IMG/VR virus record: IMGVR_UViG_3300042332_000965 | Coordinates: 1-64,000 of that record | From: a virus | Reading direction: 5' to 3' (one strand) | Length of the DNA: 64,000 nt | Shown: piece after piece, positions 42,185 to 50,884 of the stretch | How positions within the stretch are numbered: the stretch's first letter is position 1 | How the letters are laid out: every line of letters begins with the position of its first letter | Program-made: the position numbers and the translations under genes | Notes under the pieces: generated by a model | What the model saw: the letters and a program-made list of their open reading frames with translations, nothing else | The model's database searches: none | What the model was told of the DNA's origin: nothing

Positions 42185-42837
42185 TGTTTAGCCCAAGTCC
42201 TGAAGACGCAACCGAGAACTGCAACCAAATCTGCAATAGTTCCGTTGTTGGCTATAACAAAGTCTGCTACATCCTCGACGTTGAACTCCTCAGATCGGTG
42301 GTTAGTAATCTGTGCTGGTACGTTGTCTTTTTGGATATAGATGATTATACCGCCAGAAGACTTGATGAAATCCACTTCGTTCGGGAACCGAACATCTGTG
42401 AAGGCTATGTTGTAGCGACCGCAGCTACGTAGAGAATTCGCAACGCGAATCCAACAATCCCTGCCGTGAATATCACGTCCCGCCTCAGTGCCCATACGCT
42501 GCATCAACTGTCGTAGATCTTTACTGTTCCGCTTTGCGGAATCCCAGCCAATCTTATCTACGATGGTCTGTAAGCGAGCAAGGATTCCATTGTCCAGTTC
42601 GACCAATGGGTTCAGAGCGTAGAGTGCGGCACGCACTGGATTAGCGAAAGCCGCATGGATATAGCGGTAGTGCTCCGCTAGGAGCTTGCCGCAAGTGTCT
42701 TTTCCTGCTCCTTGGGGTCCGGCGAAGCCGACTACTGGTGGTAGTTTCATGGGTATACCTACTTTCCGTGGGGGTAATGTTGTAGTGGGTGATTTCAGTC
42801 TGGGATCCGAGTCGATGACGTACCAGGAGTCTCGCAT
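42181..42837 (-). CDS. Deoxynucleoside monophosphate kinase-like
   Basis: 218 residues. P-loop 'VGFAGPQGAGKDTCGKLL' near residue 35, a lid-like region 'KRNSKDLRQLMQRMGTEAGRDIHGRDCW' and 'AFTDVRFPNEVDFIKSSGGIIIYI', the pattern of T4 gp1-type dNMP kinases. Its ATG overlaps the polymerase stop (TGATG). It converts dNMPs to dNDPs for phage DNA synthesis. Confidence 0.85.
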   Translation of the reverse strand: MRDSWYVIDSDPRLKSPTTTLPPRKVGIPMKLPPVVGFAGPQGAGKDTCGKLLAEHYRYIHAAFANPVRAALYALNPLVELDNGILARLQTIVDKIGWDSAKRNSKDLRQLMQRMGTEAGRDIHGRDCWIRVANSLRSCGRYNIAFTDVRFPNEVDFIKSSGGIIIYIQKDNVPAQITNHRSEEFNVEDVADFVIANNGTIADLVAVLGCVFRTWAKQ

Positions 42838-44234
42838 CAGCTTTCGGTTCCTGTGTAAGGTTGTTTGTCAGCCCACGACACGGGGCTAACTTCTGTTTCG
42901 GTCTTGAGCCTTAGTATAAGCCAAGGCCACTTTTTACGCAACTTGGTTGTCATAATTTCATTAGCCATAGCCACGTAGTCATGTAATTGACTCCTGTGGA
43001 CTATAGCTACGATCGAATCATGGATCTCGCAAACGATCTCCGCATTCATTTTGGTCCGTTCAATTTCTGCCTGGATATCAATGATTGCTTGCAGCAAACA
43101 ATGGAAGGCAGAGCCTTGAATAGGACAATTGATTACGAAGTTTCGCTTCTCTACGCCGTACCAAGCGAAGCCGGTAAGCGTATGGAAGAATCCACGGGCA
43201 AGGTAGTTCGCGAACCAGCTCTTACGCCATTGGTTATAGACCTTGTATCGTACATTCCAGAAGTCATCCTCGATGCTCTTGATGTGGCTAACGAAGGCGT
43301 CTTCCCCTGGAATCTCGATCCATTGTCCTTCTGTGTGGTCGAACTCAAGTCCGAGTCGCTTGATTCCGTTGGTAGCTAAGTGATCTAGCATCCCGTTGTT
43401 CGTAGCAGTCTTCCATAGACGTAAAGTAATGTCTTTGTAGTAGTTGCCATAGAACCACGAAAACACAGCATCCGACTTGGTAGCTTGCCGTAGCACCTTA
43501 GCTAGCTTTGGATTCTGTTCGATGAAATCGTCCTGGTAGATATAGCACTGCTTGCTGACTGCTCGGTGCATATCATAGTCGTTCTCCAAGTAACCAATAA
43601 GCGTAGGGTCTTTGTTGTAGCAAGCTGCAACGTGGACCTCAAGGCTGGAATAGTCGGATTCGACTATGTAGTAGTCTTTGGGTGGCGATACGCACCCCTT
43701 GACATACCGTGTCAGTTCGGGCCTACGGCTCGGCAGGTTATTGAGATTAGGGCTATCGGAGCTACCCCGGAACGATTTCACGTTGTGTAGATTGAAGAAT
43801 CCACGAAGTCTACCGTCGATCGTATCTCGGGTTAGAGCATTCAGGTACGTGGTTTTTATCTTCTGGAGTTGCATGTACTCTACGTACCAATCCACGTACT
43901 CGGAATTGATACGTTCCAGAGCCTCAACGTCCATGACATACTTCCCGCTCTTAGCGGATCTTGTAGCCCCTGGGATACGCATGTGGTCGAATAGGATCGT
44001 CCCCAATTGCTCCCGCGAGCCTATGGAACACTTGGTCCCGTAGATCTTACGCTGTCGTTGGAATATCTCATGGCTCTTTAGCTTGCGGCTTAGCTCTTGC
44101 GTAGCCTTATCTACAGACGCATGGGAAGCTGCAAGCTTCTCCATATCGATCGGTAGCCCCGCCGCTTCTATTTTCGACAAGGCTACCGATCCCTGCAAGA
44201 ACAGCCTATGGGCATCCTTACTCGCCGGTTTCAT
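42837..44234 (-). CDS. DNA polymerase I-family polymerase domain
   Basis: 465 residues, comprising only thumb, palm and fingers. Motif A 'VESDYSSLEVHVAACY', motif B 'RQATKSDAVFSWFYGNYY' and motif C 'CEIHDSIVAIV'. The N-terminus begins directly in the thumb ('LSKIEAAGLPIDMEKL'), so no 3'-5' exonuclease is fused; that domain is at 31999. Motif B has one more residue between Lys and Phe than E. coli Pol I or T7. This is the likely replicative polymerase. Confidence 0.92.
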   Translation of the reverse strand: MKPASKDAHRLFLQGSVALSKIEAAGLPIDMEKLAASHASVDKATQELSRKLKSHEIFQRQRKIYGTKCSIGSREQLGTILFDHMRIPGATRSAKSGKYVMDVEALERINSEYVDWYVEYMQLQKIKTTYLNALTRDTIDGRLRGFFNLHNVKSFRGSSDSPNLNNLPSRRPELTRYVKGCVSPPKDYYIVESDYSSLEVHVAACYNKDPTLIGYLENDYDMHRAVSKQCYIYQDDFIEQNPKLAKVLRQATKSDAVFSWFYGNYYKDITLRLWKTATNNGMLDHLATNGIKRLGLEFDHTEGQWIEIPGEDAFVSHIKSIEDDFWNVRYKVYNQWRKSWFANYLARGFFHTLTGFAWYGVEKRNFVINCPIQGSAFHCLLQAIIDIQAEIERTKMNAEIVCEIHDSIVAIVHRSQLHDYVAMANEIMTTKLRKKWPWLILRLKTETEVSPVSWADKQPYTGTES

Positions 44235-44400
44235 CCGTATCCTCCACTCGCGTAGGCGGCCAACCGTGTTTACGGATGTTCATGCCATGTAGGAAGGTGC
44301 TGAGTATCAGATCGAATCCGTTAATCAGCATAGTGATTAGAATTACGCAACCTAGGTAAATCGCTAGGTTGCTGAACATCCACTGTAGGGTTTCTAGCAT
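44218..44400 (-). CDS. Small membrane protein
   Basis: 60 residues with a hydrophobic helix 'LAIYLGCVILITMLINGFDLILS' and a hydrophilic C-terminus. It overlaps the polymerase gene start by 17 bp. Unknown role. Confidence 0.6.
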   Translation of the reverse strand: MLETLQWMFSNLAIYLGCVILITMLINGFDLILSTFLHGMNIRKHGWPPTRVEDTDETGE

Positions 44401-44603
44401 TACCGCTTCCTTCCAGTTGGTTTGGTTACAGTACCGGTGATCCTGCCCGCTTTGTCGCGGACAGTGATCTTAGGTCCATTGATAACAACGGACCCCGAAA
44501 TACGCCCCGAGCTGTCTCGGAGCGTGTAACGCTCACTGGCATTAGCGACCGTAACGGTCGAAATGCACAGTAACGCGATGAATGTTACGATAGCAGTTTT
44601 CAT
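44400..44603 (-). CDS. Small secreted basic protein
   Basis: 67 residues, start MKTAIVTFIALLCISTVTVANA, a clear signal peptide. The mature part contains a near repeat, 'RDSSGRISGSVVI' and 'RDKAGRITGTVTK', and ends in basic residues. Exported phage proteins of this size may act in the periplasm; function unknown. Confidence 0.65.
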   Translation of the reverse strand: MKTAIVTFIALLCISTVTVANASERYTLRDSSGRISGSVVINGPKITVRDKAGRITGTVTKPTGRKR

Positions 44604-44604
44604 A

Positions 44605-45135
44605 CTAAGTTTTACTTTCGCGGTTAATATGGTGGCCATGCCTCACTATCCAACTAGGATGAGGAGTTAGGTCATGCCTTTCTTGGAATAGGGGTATTGT
44701 CACTGTACTAGCGATAATACCTACTATAATATGGCTAACATTAGCTTGCTTTAGTCCTAGCATCCGTGCAATAGCGGAAGATCCGTTAGTTTGCGATAGC
44801 TCGATTATTCGCACTATCATATCGTCCGTTATGCGGGCGTGTTTTCGGTGATTACCCGCCTTTACTTTATCCATCATATTGTCTTTGGGTGTGCCTAGGA
44901 TCAGATGATTGATATTAGTACAGCGGGTGTTGTTACACGTGTGGCGGATTTGCATCCCTTTTGGTATAGGACCATGTACGTGTGTCCACAGCAGACGGGT
45001 AGCCGGTAGGCCAGCTACCCGTGCATACCCGTCTGTGTCCCTATTGCCTGGAAAAGATTCGTCGCACGCATCGGATTGTTTGTTCACCGATGCGAGCAGC
45101 CAATCTAATAGCGTTTGTTTAGTACCGTTTACCAT
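44605..45135 (-). CDS. HNH endonuclease with C-terminal helix-turn-helix
   Basis: 176 residues, start MVNGTKQTLLDWLLAS. 'IRHTCNNTRCTNINHLILGTPKDNMMDKVKAG' is the HNH metal finger and 'DDMIVRIIELSQTNGSSAIARMLGLKQANVSHII' a helix-turn-helix typical of homing endonucleases. It overlaps the MazG fusion by 17 bp and is probably a free-standing mobile homing gene. Confidence 0.85.
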   Translation of the reverse strand: MVNGTKQTLLDWLLASVNKQSDACDESFPGNRDTDGYARVAGLPATRLLWTHVHGPIPKGMQIRHTCNNTRCTNINHLILGTPKDNMMDKVKAGNHRKHARITDDMIVRIIELSQTNGSSAIARMLGLKQANVSHIIVGIIASTVTIPLFQERHDLTPHPSWIVRHGHHINRESKT

Positions 45136-46399
45136 GAAGCCCTTTCCGTACTTCCGGCTTATGGTCAGCCCTCTGAGCGTTGTAACGCTCTTTGGCTTCG
45201 ATGATTGTACCAAGCTGGATGCCCAGGAAGCCTGCGAGATCGAAAATTCGAATCAAAGCATCGGCTAGCTCAACAGCGACCATATCGTATTGTGGCAGCT
45301 TATCGTCCTTGATACCCTTGCGGTGACCTTCGAGTGCCTCACTGATCTCGCTGTGGATCAGAGCCAACTTCGTTGGCACGACTAATGAGTTGTTTGCCGC
45401 ATCCCACCAACCCGCATTTTTGTTGTTGGAGTGGATAGTTTGGCAGAGGTCGTTCAGTTCCGCTACGGCTTTTGCCGTTATGGAACGCTGCTTTTGGCGT
45501 ACAACGCCTACCCAGTCCTTTGACCATAGATTTCCAGCTTTGAGCTGCTCGATCGTTTTACCTAGACCTGAAGACACTCTATCTAATTCACCGCCCTTGT
45601 CCATATACTTATCGCCCTGGATAAGCACATCAGTCGCTTTGACGTATTCCCAGCCTTCGGCTGGTTTTGGTAGTGCTGGAGTTGCTAGAAGTGGCTTATG
45701 TGTGGCGTAGAAACCCGTTCCCAATCGCTTACGGTTTTCGCCTACAGTTTTGCGGTGGTTAACTATGTGTGGCTCCATACTAATCCATCCCCCAGTAAAA
45801 GTATTTAGTGGGTACGATTTGGTGTCCCTCTCAAATGCGGTGAAGCGGCAATCAGCATCGACGATTTCATCGTCCCCCATCAATCGCCATTGCTTTTCTT
45901 CTGGTTTGCTTTCAAGTACTTGGACTGTCGGTTGAAGCACAAAGAAAGGGAAATTCCACGTAACATTATCGATACGTAGCCGCACACCAAAATTGTCTAT
46001 GTGGTGAACTTCTCCACCTGCGTTTACACAGTCGTCCATACCTTTGTCCCAAATGTCCGGCCAGCCGTTTTCTTCGTGAGTTGCTTTGCGGGTTACTGTG
46101 AGCTTGGTACCTCGCTTGATTCCGTTCTGCTTTACCCATTCGTCTTGTTCGGCAACGTACTGCTCCAGAGGCGACAAGTGGACTTCGACGAAAGCGTAGT
46201 TCCAGCTAATCCCACTTTCCGTCACGAAAGACATTCTTGCTGACGTTACGACTCTATCTAGGCGTCGATGCACTACTACGTAGCCCTGTTCTCCCATTGC
46301 CCTCTCGAAACTTTGATCGTCGAAATATGCCATCGAACCCACATCATTGGCTCCAGCTAGTCTGTAGGTTTTGTCTTTGTGTGTATAGTACGTCGTCAT
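45119..46399 (-). CDS. MazG-like pyrophosphohydrolase with N-terminal repeat domains
   Basis: 426 residues. The C-terminal 110 residues carry the MazG pattern 'KLALIHSEISEALEGHRKG' and 'DMVAVELADALIRIFDLAG' (ExxE..ExxD), which hydrolyses NTPs or alarmones. The N-terminal 300 residues hold two or three small domains, among them 'PAEGWEYVKATDVLIQGDKYM', related to a block in 35594-36478. The fusion is unusual; MazG proteins in phages are usually short. Confidence 0.8.
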   Translation of the reverse strand: MTTYYTHKDKTYRLAGANDVGSMAYFDDQSFERAMGEQGYVVVHRRLDRVVTSARMSFVTESGISWNYAFVEVHLSPLEQYVAEQDEWVKQNGIKRGTKLTVTRKATHEENGWPDIWDKGMDDCVNAGGEVHHIDNFGVRLRIDNVTWNFPFFVLQPTVQVLESKPEEKQWRLMGDDEIVDADCRFTAFERDTKSYPLNTFTGGWISMEPHIVNHRKTVGENRKRLGTGFYATHKPLLATPALPKPAEGWEYVKATDVLIQGDKYMDKGGELDRVSSGLGKTIEQLKAGNLWSKDWVGVVRQKQRSITAKAVAELNDLCQTIHSNNKNAGWWDAANNSLVVPTKLALIHSEISEALEGHRKGIKDDKLPQYDMVAVELADALIRIFDLAGFLGIQLGTIIEAKERYNAQRADHKPEVRKGLHGKRY

Positions 46400-46401
46400 G
46401 C

Positions 46402-47793
46402 TTAAATAAACTCCGAAATTAGGTGGAAACGGCCAATGGCAGGTGTACCTGCGACGGCCAAGTAACTACTAGGTAACCCGCTAAGATACTCTCGCTCTCT
46501 TAGCACAATCCAATTCATCCGTGTGACTTGTTGGTCACGCTCCGTGGCGGTAATGTTCAGTCCTATCGCAGCGTTGCAGTGGCTCCAAATGCCTTTGCTT
46601 CCGCTGAAGTGCGACTGGTTTAACCAGTAACTAGTGCCTTGGTACGCATCTGCGTTCACTTGGCTAGCAGTAAGTACTAGGGCTTTGAACTCCGTACTAA
46701 TCGCTCGCAGGCGAGCCCAAATGTGATCTAAAGCTTCGTGCCTTTTGTCGAGTCCTCGACTAGAGGCAAGCAGTGCTGCATAGTCTAACCCAATAATGTC
46801 TGCTGTCCAGCCCTGATTAGCCCAGGTCGTCAATGCTGCGTGGATATCTTCTACTGTCAGCGACCCTACAGGCTTAGTGACCATACGCAGGCGAGATTCG
46901 CCTGAAGGGTCTCGTAGCTTTTGCCAAGCAGCAACTGCCTCGTCTTTACTATACGCAGAACTTGAGGCCCGCTCCTGATAATTTAGAGAAAATTCCTTAT
47001 CTTTATATTTCAAGTCGGTTGGAATCTTGTAGTTGCAGGCAAATGCAGGTCGCCCTACGATCGCTGTGCTCCAGCGTTTAAGCATCTGATCCATGCTCAA
47101 ATCGCCTAGATTAAAGAATGCGATCCGCTTCCCTTGGACAAGTCCTCTTTGGCATAAGCAGGCTAAATGGCTGGACTTTCCAGCTTTGTCTGCTCCGCAT
47201 AGCACAACCAAAGCATCCCTATGGAGCGTAGGTCCGAGCCATCGGGAGATCGCTGTGCCTTCAGGGAACCGTATCAACGGTTCATAGTTTGCTTTGTCGT
47301 AGGCTTCCTCGATCGACGACGTGTCGTTGATCGGATCTATGTAACATTGATCTTGACTTAACTGGGGCGGCTTTGCCGCCTGTACGAGATCCCACGCTGC
47401 TTGGTGATTTCCGTTGCTTAGGGCAGCTTGACTTTTCTCTATGATCTGCTTAATGGCAGCCTTAGATACTAGCGAGCCTATTAGCTCGACAGCGTAATCC
47501 GTGCTGACTTCTACCGGGCTCAGACCAGCTAGGAACTTACCTACCAAAGCACCAGTAGCTTCGTCCGCCGACTCTGCCCACTGCGAATAGATTGCTGTGA
47601 TTGCTACGGCCCCAGGGGCCTCATGGAATTCCTTGAAATGGTTCAGGCACCAGCCAGCTACGGTGTTAGCCCACCTGGAGCTGAAAGCTCCCTGGGGGAT
47701 TTTGCCAGCTACCTTTGCCAGCACGGAAGTATCTAGGCATAGGCAAGTGATGGCTAACTGCTCCTCGGCCCCACTGAATTGTTTGATGTGCAT
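46402..47793 (-). CDS. Replicative helicase (DnaB/RecA-fold) candidate
   Basis: 463 residues. An N-terminal helical domain, then Walker A 'VVLCGADKAGKSSHLACLC' (about residue 190), a second motif 'FFNLGDLSMDQMLKRW', Walker B 'DIIGLDYAALL' and 'ALVLTASQVNADAY'. The gene directly follows the primase, as T7/T4-type primase-helicase pairs do. The Lys after the GAD rather than Gly-rich loop makes the P-loop slightly unusual. Confidence 0.8.
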   Translation of the reverse strand: MHIKQFSGAEEQLAITCLCLDTSVLAKVAGKIPQGAFSSRWANTVAGWCLNHFKEFHEAPGAVAITAIYSQWAESADEATGALVGKFLAGLSPVEVSTDYAVELIGSLVSKAAIKQIIEKSQAALSNGNHQAAWDLVQAAKPPQLSQDQCYIDPINDTSSIEEAYDKANYEPLIRFPEGTAISRWLGPTLHRDALVVLCGADKAGKSSHLACLCQRGLVQGKRIAFFNLGDLSMDQMLKRWSTAIVGRPAFACNYKIPTDLKYKDKEFSLNYQERASSSAYSKDEAVAAWQKLRDPSGESRLRMVTKPVGSLTVEDIHAALTTWANQGWTADIIGLDYAALLASSRGLDKRHEALDHIWARLRAISTEFKALVLTASQVNADAYQGTSYWLNQSHFSGSKGIWSHCNAAIGLNITATERDQQVTRMNWIVLREREYLSGLPSSYLAVAGTPAIGRFHLISEFI

Positions 47794-48665
47794 TACTTCT
47801 CACCGAATACGAATTTTCTTAGTTGTTTGATTTCTCGTTCCGTGGCTTCGCCAGGATCCGCAGAGTCCAGATTGATAGTGTATGTCTCTCCGGGAAACAC
47901 CATTAACTGTTCGGCCAGTTTATCGGCCCTTAGCTGTGCTTGGGCACTGTTGTCGAATACAATCACTCGACGCCAAATGCTTGCCAGCCAGTTGATTTGT
48001 TCTGTAGTGTATCCTAGCCCCAGCGTAGCTACTGTCCCTCGACCTACCTTAATGGCAGACAAAGGCCCCTCGCAGACTATGCACGTATCCCGAACGAATT
48101 GGTTTCCGAAAAGTATCGATTTCTCCTCGACTATTTTCTCCAGGGGACCAGCATTCTGGTATCTAGGTTCCTGCCCACAAGCCGCTCTCGCAGTCCAACT
48201 GACTGCTCGGCGGCCCTGGTAGATGGGAATAAACGCCCTGAAAGGGAGCGAGGAGAAGGGGCCAGTGGCTTGCAGACCCCAAATCGATTCTAGATACGCT
48301 ATATTGTAGCCTCTGCTGCGTAGATACGCAGCCACGGCTGGTACAGCCTCAAGGGGCTGGAGCATCGTAGGGGGCTTGTATTGGCCTCTTACGATGGTGC
48401 CTGTTTCCTTGGGTACGTAGATCCTATCTCCGAGTAGCTGCTTTATCTCCCCATAGGGAGCATTGGTGAGTTCTCGGAGAAGCTTAGATACATTCCAGCC
48501 GCCGCAAGTATAGCAAGCTGCCCTGGACAAGTCATCCTTTATGCCTAGGTGAAAACGCTCATTCCCGCAGCGAGGGCAGGGGCGTGCCTGCGTCCAACCG
48601 TGGCGGGAATGTTTGTCCGAAGTAGACCATTCTACCCCGTATTTATCTAGGAATTCTGTAAGCAT
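47793..48665 (-). CDS. DnaG-type primase
   Basis: 290 residues. An N-terminal zinc finger 'CPRCGNERFHLGIKDDLSRAACYTCGG', then a TOPRIM domain with 'TCIVCEGPLSAIKVGRG' (catalytic Glu) and 'RVIVFDNSAQAQLRADKLAEQL' (DxD region with one substitution). It makes RNA primers on the lagging strand. It overlaps the helicase by one base. Confidence 0.85.
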   Translation of the reverse strand: MLTEFLDKYGVEWSTSDKHSRHGWTQARPCPRCGNERFHLGIKDDLSRAACYTCGGWNVSKLLRELTNAPYGEIKQLLGDRIYVPKETGTIVRGQYKPPTMLQPLEAVPAVAAYLRSRGYNIAYLESIWGLQATGPFSSLPFRAFIPIYQGRRAVSWTARAACGQEPRYQNAGPLEKIVEEKSILFGNQFVRDTCIVCEGPLSAIKVGRGTVATLGLGYTTEQINWLASIWRRVIVFDNSAQAQLRADKLAEQLMVFPGETYTINLDSADPGEATEREIKQLRKFVFGEK

Positions 48666-48671
48666 TGGCGG

Positions 48672-48788
48672 CTAATCTTTTAAGAAAAAAGGGGGTGTTT
48701 TCATTACAGAATAAAGAGCTTCCGTTAACTTGCTGCTAGGCACGACGGACGCAAGCGTGCAAAGTGTTCTGGGGCCGTGAACGGCCAT
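48672..48788 (-). CDS. Possible very small protein before the primase gene
   Basis: A 38-codon frame starting at ATG with AGGA seven bases upstream, ending 6 bp before the primase ATG. The product 'MAVHGPRTLCTLASVV...' has no recognisable feature. It could instead be part of a leader; a short hairpin GGCCGT-GA-ACGGCC overlaps its start. Confidence 0.3.
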   Translation of the reverse strand: MAVHGPRTLCTLASVVPSSKLTEALYSVMKTPPFFLKD

Positions 48789-48838
48789 GTCACGTTCCTT
48801 TGGTCTCGGTAATCCCAAAGCACTTCAGCGTGTTCGAT

Positions 48839-49138
48839 CTACCATCCTCCCTTAAATTTGATTTGGTCTTTAATCTGCTCTAATGCCGCAGTAGCCACGC
48901 CTAGTAGCGGCTCCGGCTTTGGGATCCGATTGTCCCTATTGTTTAGTCTATCCCAGTTACAAGTAATCTGGAATTTGTGGCGTGTGGTTTTACGAGACAG
49001 CTCGCTGTAGGACTCAAGTACAACACCGAGAGATTCGCACCAATAGAAAACGTATCGTTTTCCCTTGAGCCCTAGATTTGTTTGAGTCCAGACGATATTG
49101 CCGTGCTCGTCTGTGTATACTTCTGCTCTGAGTCCCAT
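48839..49138 (-). CDS. Hypothetical protein
   Basis: 99 residues, beta-alpha mix with 'VYTDEHGNIVWTQTNLGLKGKRYVFYWCESLGVVLESYSEL'. Preceded by GGAGGT. Unknown. It lies between the primase leader and an unusual tRNA-Tyr. Confidence 0.65.
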   Translation of the reverse strand: MGLRAEVYTDEHGNIVWTQTNLGLKGKRYVFYWCESLGVVLESYSELSRKTTRHKFQITCNWDRLNNRDNRIPKPEPLLGVATAALEQIKDQIKFKGGW

Positions 49139-49162
49139 AGCTACCTCCAGTTAGAAATTGAG

Positions 49163-49280
49163 TGGGCAGCGGCAAGATTCGAACTTGCATACGACAGCAG
49201 GCCCTGTTTACAGCAGAACCCGCTCTCGACACCGGTGATTTTATCTACCGGGGAGGCGATCCCTATCCCCCTCGCTGCCC
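49163..49280 (-). tRNA. tRNA-Tyr (GTA) with an insert of about 30 nt
   Basis: Minus strand, 118 nt. Acceptor GGGCAGC/GCTGCCC, T-arm GCAAG-TTCGAAT-CTTGC and anticodon loop CTGTAAA (identical to bacterial tRNA-Tyr) are all canonical. D-arm GGGG...CCCC is followed by an extra hairpin (CCGGT...ACCGG) and the anticodon stem is lengthened to about 10 bp (GCGGGTTCTG with CAGGGCCTGC). This is about 30 nt longer than normal tRNA-Tyr. It could be an intron-bearing, processed or altered-function tRNA. Confidence 0.7.
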
Positions 49281-49360
49281 AGACTTCCTGCTTACCTACT
49301 ACAGGGCTACGAGTCTCACGTAGCGGTCTATCCGTTAAGGCGTTTGCATCCCTCAGATCG

Positions 49361-49909
49361 TTACGCACGCTCGCTGGTGCGTCTGATATGCTTCACATAG
49401 TCTACAAACTTATAGTGCTCCGCATGGAACCTACGGGTTCGTGGGGAGCCGTGTGTGGCCCGCTGTACGAACCACTCATAAACAAAGTCAACCCCAGGCG
49501 GCATGTGCCGGTATACCGGCGTGCCTTCTACTGATTTGAGGTAAGCTCTGTAGCTGTCCAGGGCAGCTTGCACATACTCAGGGTCGATTCCTCGACCATC
49601 CGATTCGATGCGTTCCCATAGGTCGCGTGCCGCGATACTTACGGGTAGCTTGCAGGCTACAGGGTCTTGCAGTGCTTCCGCGAGGAAGCCCTTGAAGTTG
49701 CGAAGCAGCACTGCGGAGCCGGGAACCGAGCCTGCTCGGTGAGCGGCTAGCCAGTTAGTAACGCACTCGATCTCTTGTTCTGTAAAACCCCGCTGTAGGA
49801 GATCCCGAAAGCACGCAACTTTAGTTTCACTATTCGTTAGTTGGCGATACTTGGTAAATAACCTAACAGCGGGGCTTGATTCTTTGTCTTGGCGGAGTTC
49901 TTGGAACAT
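49361..49909 (-). CDS. Hypothetical protein, possibly DNA-associated
   Basis: 182 residues, start MFQELRQDKESSPA. Helical, with 'LFTKYRQLTNSETKVACFRDLLQRGFTEQEIECVTNWL' and 'YEWFVQRATHGSPRTRRFHAEHYKFVDYV'. The pattern is like helicase loaders or replisome organisers in helical content, but no family is recognised. Confidence 0.6.
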   Translation of the reverse strand: MFQELRQDKESSPAVRLFTKYRQLTNSETKVACFRDLLQRGFTEQEIECVTNWLAAHRAGSVPGSAVLLRNFKGFLAEALQDPVACKLPVSIAARDLWERIESDGRGIDPEYVQAALDSYRAYLKSVEGTPVYRHMPPGVDFVYEWFVQRATHGSPRTRRFHAEHYKFVDYVKHIRRTSERA

Positions 49910-49910
49910 T

Positions 49911-50117
49911 TTACTTTGTGATTTTTTTAATGGATTCTTCGATCTCAATCATCTCTTGTAGGTTCTTGTAATTGGCACATGCAATATAAACCCAAACACT
50001 AGCGAGACAGAACCACAGCACCATATCAGTAGTTTTCTCCTGATTGACTGCAACGGCTAGGTGTGCTAGGACCGTCGCGACATTCACACCTACAAGAAAT
50101 TTCTGTAACTTAATCAT
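49911..50117 (-). CDS. Small two-helix membrane protein
   Basis: 68 residues: 'FLVGVNVATVLAHLAVAV' and 'MVLWFCLASVWVYIACAN' are membrane helices, followed by an acidic-basic tail. Coupled to the HNH gene by a 4-bp overlap. Role unknown; a holin is possible but unsupported. Confidence 0.6.
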   Translation of the reverse strand: MIKLQKFLVGVNVATVLAHLAVAVNQEKTTDMVLWFCLASVWVYIACANYKNLQEMIEIEESIKKITK

Positions 50118-50821
50118 TGCGTTTTGCTCTTTCGGGGATAGTCTTTTCCTTTAGGGTGGCGTATCGCCTCCTCTAGAGTCATGCCTGAATCTAGGCGATC
50201 TCGTAGAGTCTCTGGGTGTATATTACATTCTTTTGCCCATGCTGACAATACTTGTGTCCTACCTAATCCGGTAATATTTCTAGAATTCCGCTTATTTCTG
50301 CTTTGTTCCTCACTAGTCGCCCAGCGACAATTATCTGGAGTATAGTTGCCATTTACATCCACACGATCGATGCTATCGCATTCCAAGGGCCTGCGGCCCA
50401 TGTCCTCCAAGAAATTGTTGTAGCCATTCGTAGGGTCATTCCATCGATCACAGATACGGATTCCACGCCCTCCATAGTCTGGATACGATCGATTCTTTGT
50501 GTTGTAGCAACGGCTTTTTATGTTTACCCAAGTCCTATACTCGGTACTTTCAACATCCCCATGCCTAGTGAATGTGTCTATTAGCCAGTCCGTTAGTAGG
50601 CAGCCGCAGCTTTTAGTTCTAGCTGCCTCTAGATTAGACGTAGCATACACCCCTACACTACCACACATACAAACGCAAACTTGGTGGGCTCTGTGGCTTC
50701 CGTCGCTGTTCCGGAGCATGAACTTAGGTCCAATGGTCGTTAGACGACCGAAGGTCTCGGGAACAAAATTTTCGTAGTTCTTGTCAATTCGGATACCATT
50801 GTGTACAATGTACTTAGCCAT
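50114..50821 (-). CDS. HNH endonuclease (AP2/homing-type)
   Basis: 235 residues, start MAKYIVHNGIRIDKNYENF (longer frame rejected because a terminator lies at 50850-50884). 'WVNIKSRCYNTKNRSYPDYGGRGIRICDRW' and 'GRRPLECDSIDRVDVNGNYTPDNCRWAT' are the classical phage HNH/AP2 pattern. A C-terminal 'LSAWAKECNIHPETLRDRL' helix-turn-helix completes a homing endonuclease. Confidence 0.85.
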   Translation of the reverse strand: MAKYIVHNGIRIDKNYENFVPETFGRLTTIGPKFMLRNSDGSHRAHQVCVCMCGSVGVYATSNLEAARTKSCGCLLTDWLIDTFTRHGDVESTEYRTWVNIKSRCYNTKNRSYPDYGGRGIRICDRWNDPTNGYNNFLEDMGRRPLECDSIDRVDVNGNYTPDNCRWATSEEQSRNKRNSRNITGLGRTQVLSAWAKECNIHPETLRDRLDSGMTLEEAIRHPKGKDYPRKSKTQ

Positions 50822-50849
50822 GATGACTCCTATTAGTCGTTGGTGGTTA

Positions 50850-50884
50850 GAAAAGCCGAGTGGTTCCAGCCGCTCGGCTTTTCG
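50850..50884. terminator. Bidirectional intrinsic terminator
   Basis: AAAAGCCGAG at 50851-50860 pairs with CTCGGCTTTT at 50873-50882. U-runs on both strands. It separates the protease gene from the HNH gene. Confidence 0.85.
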
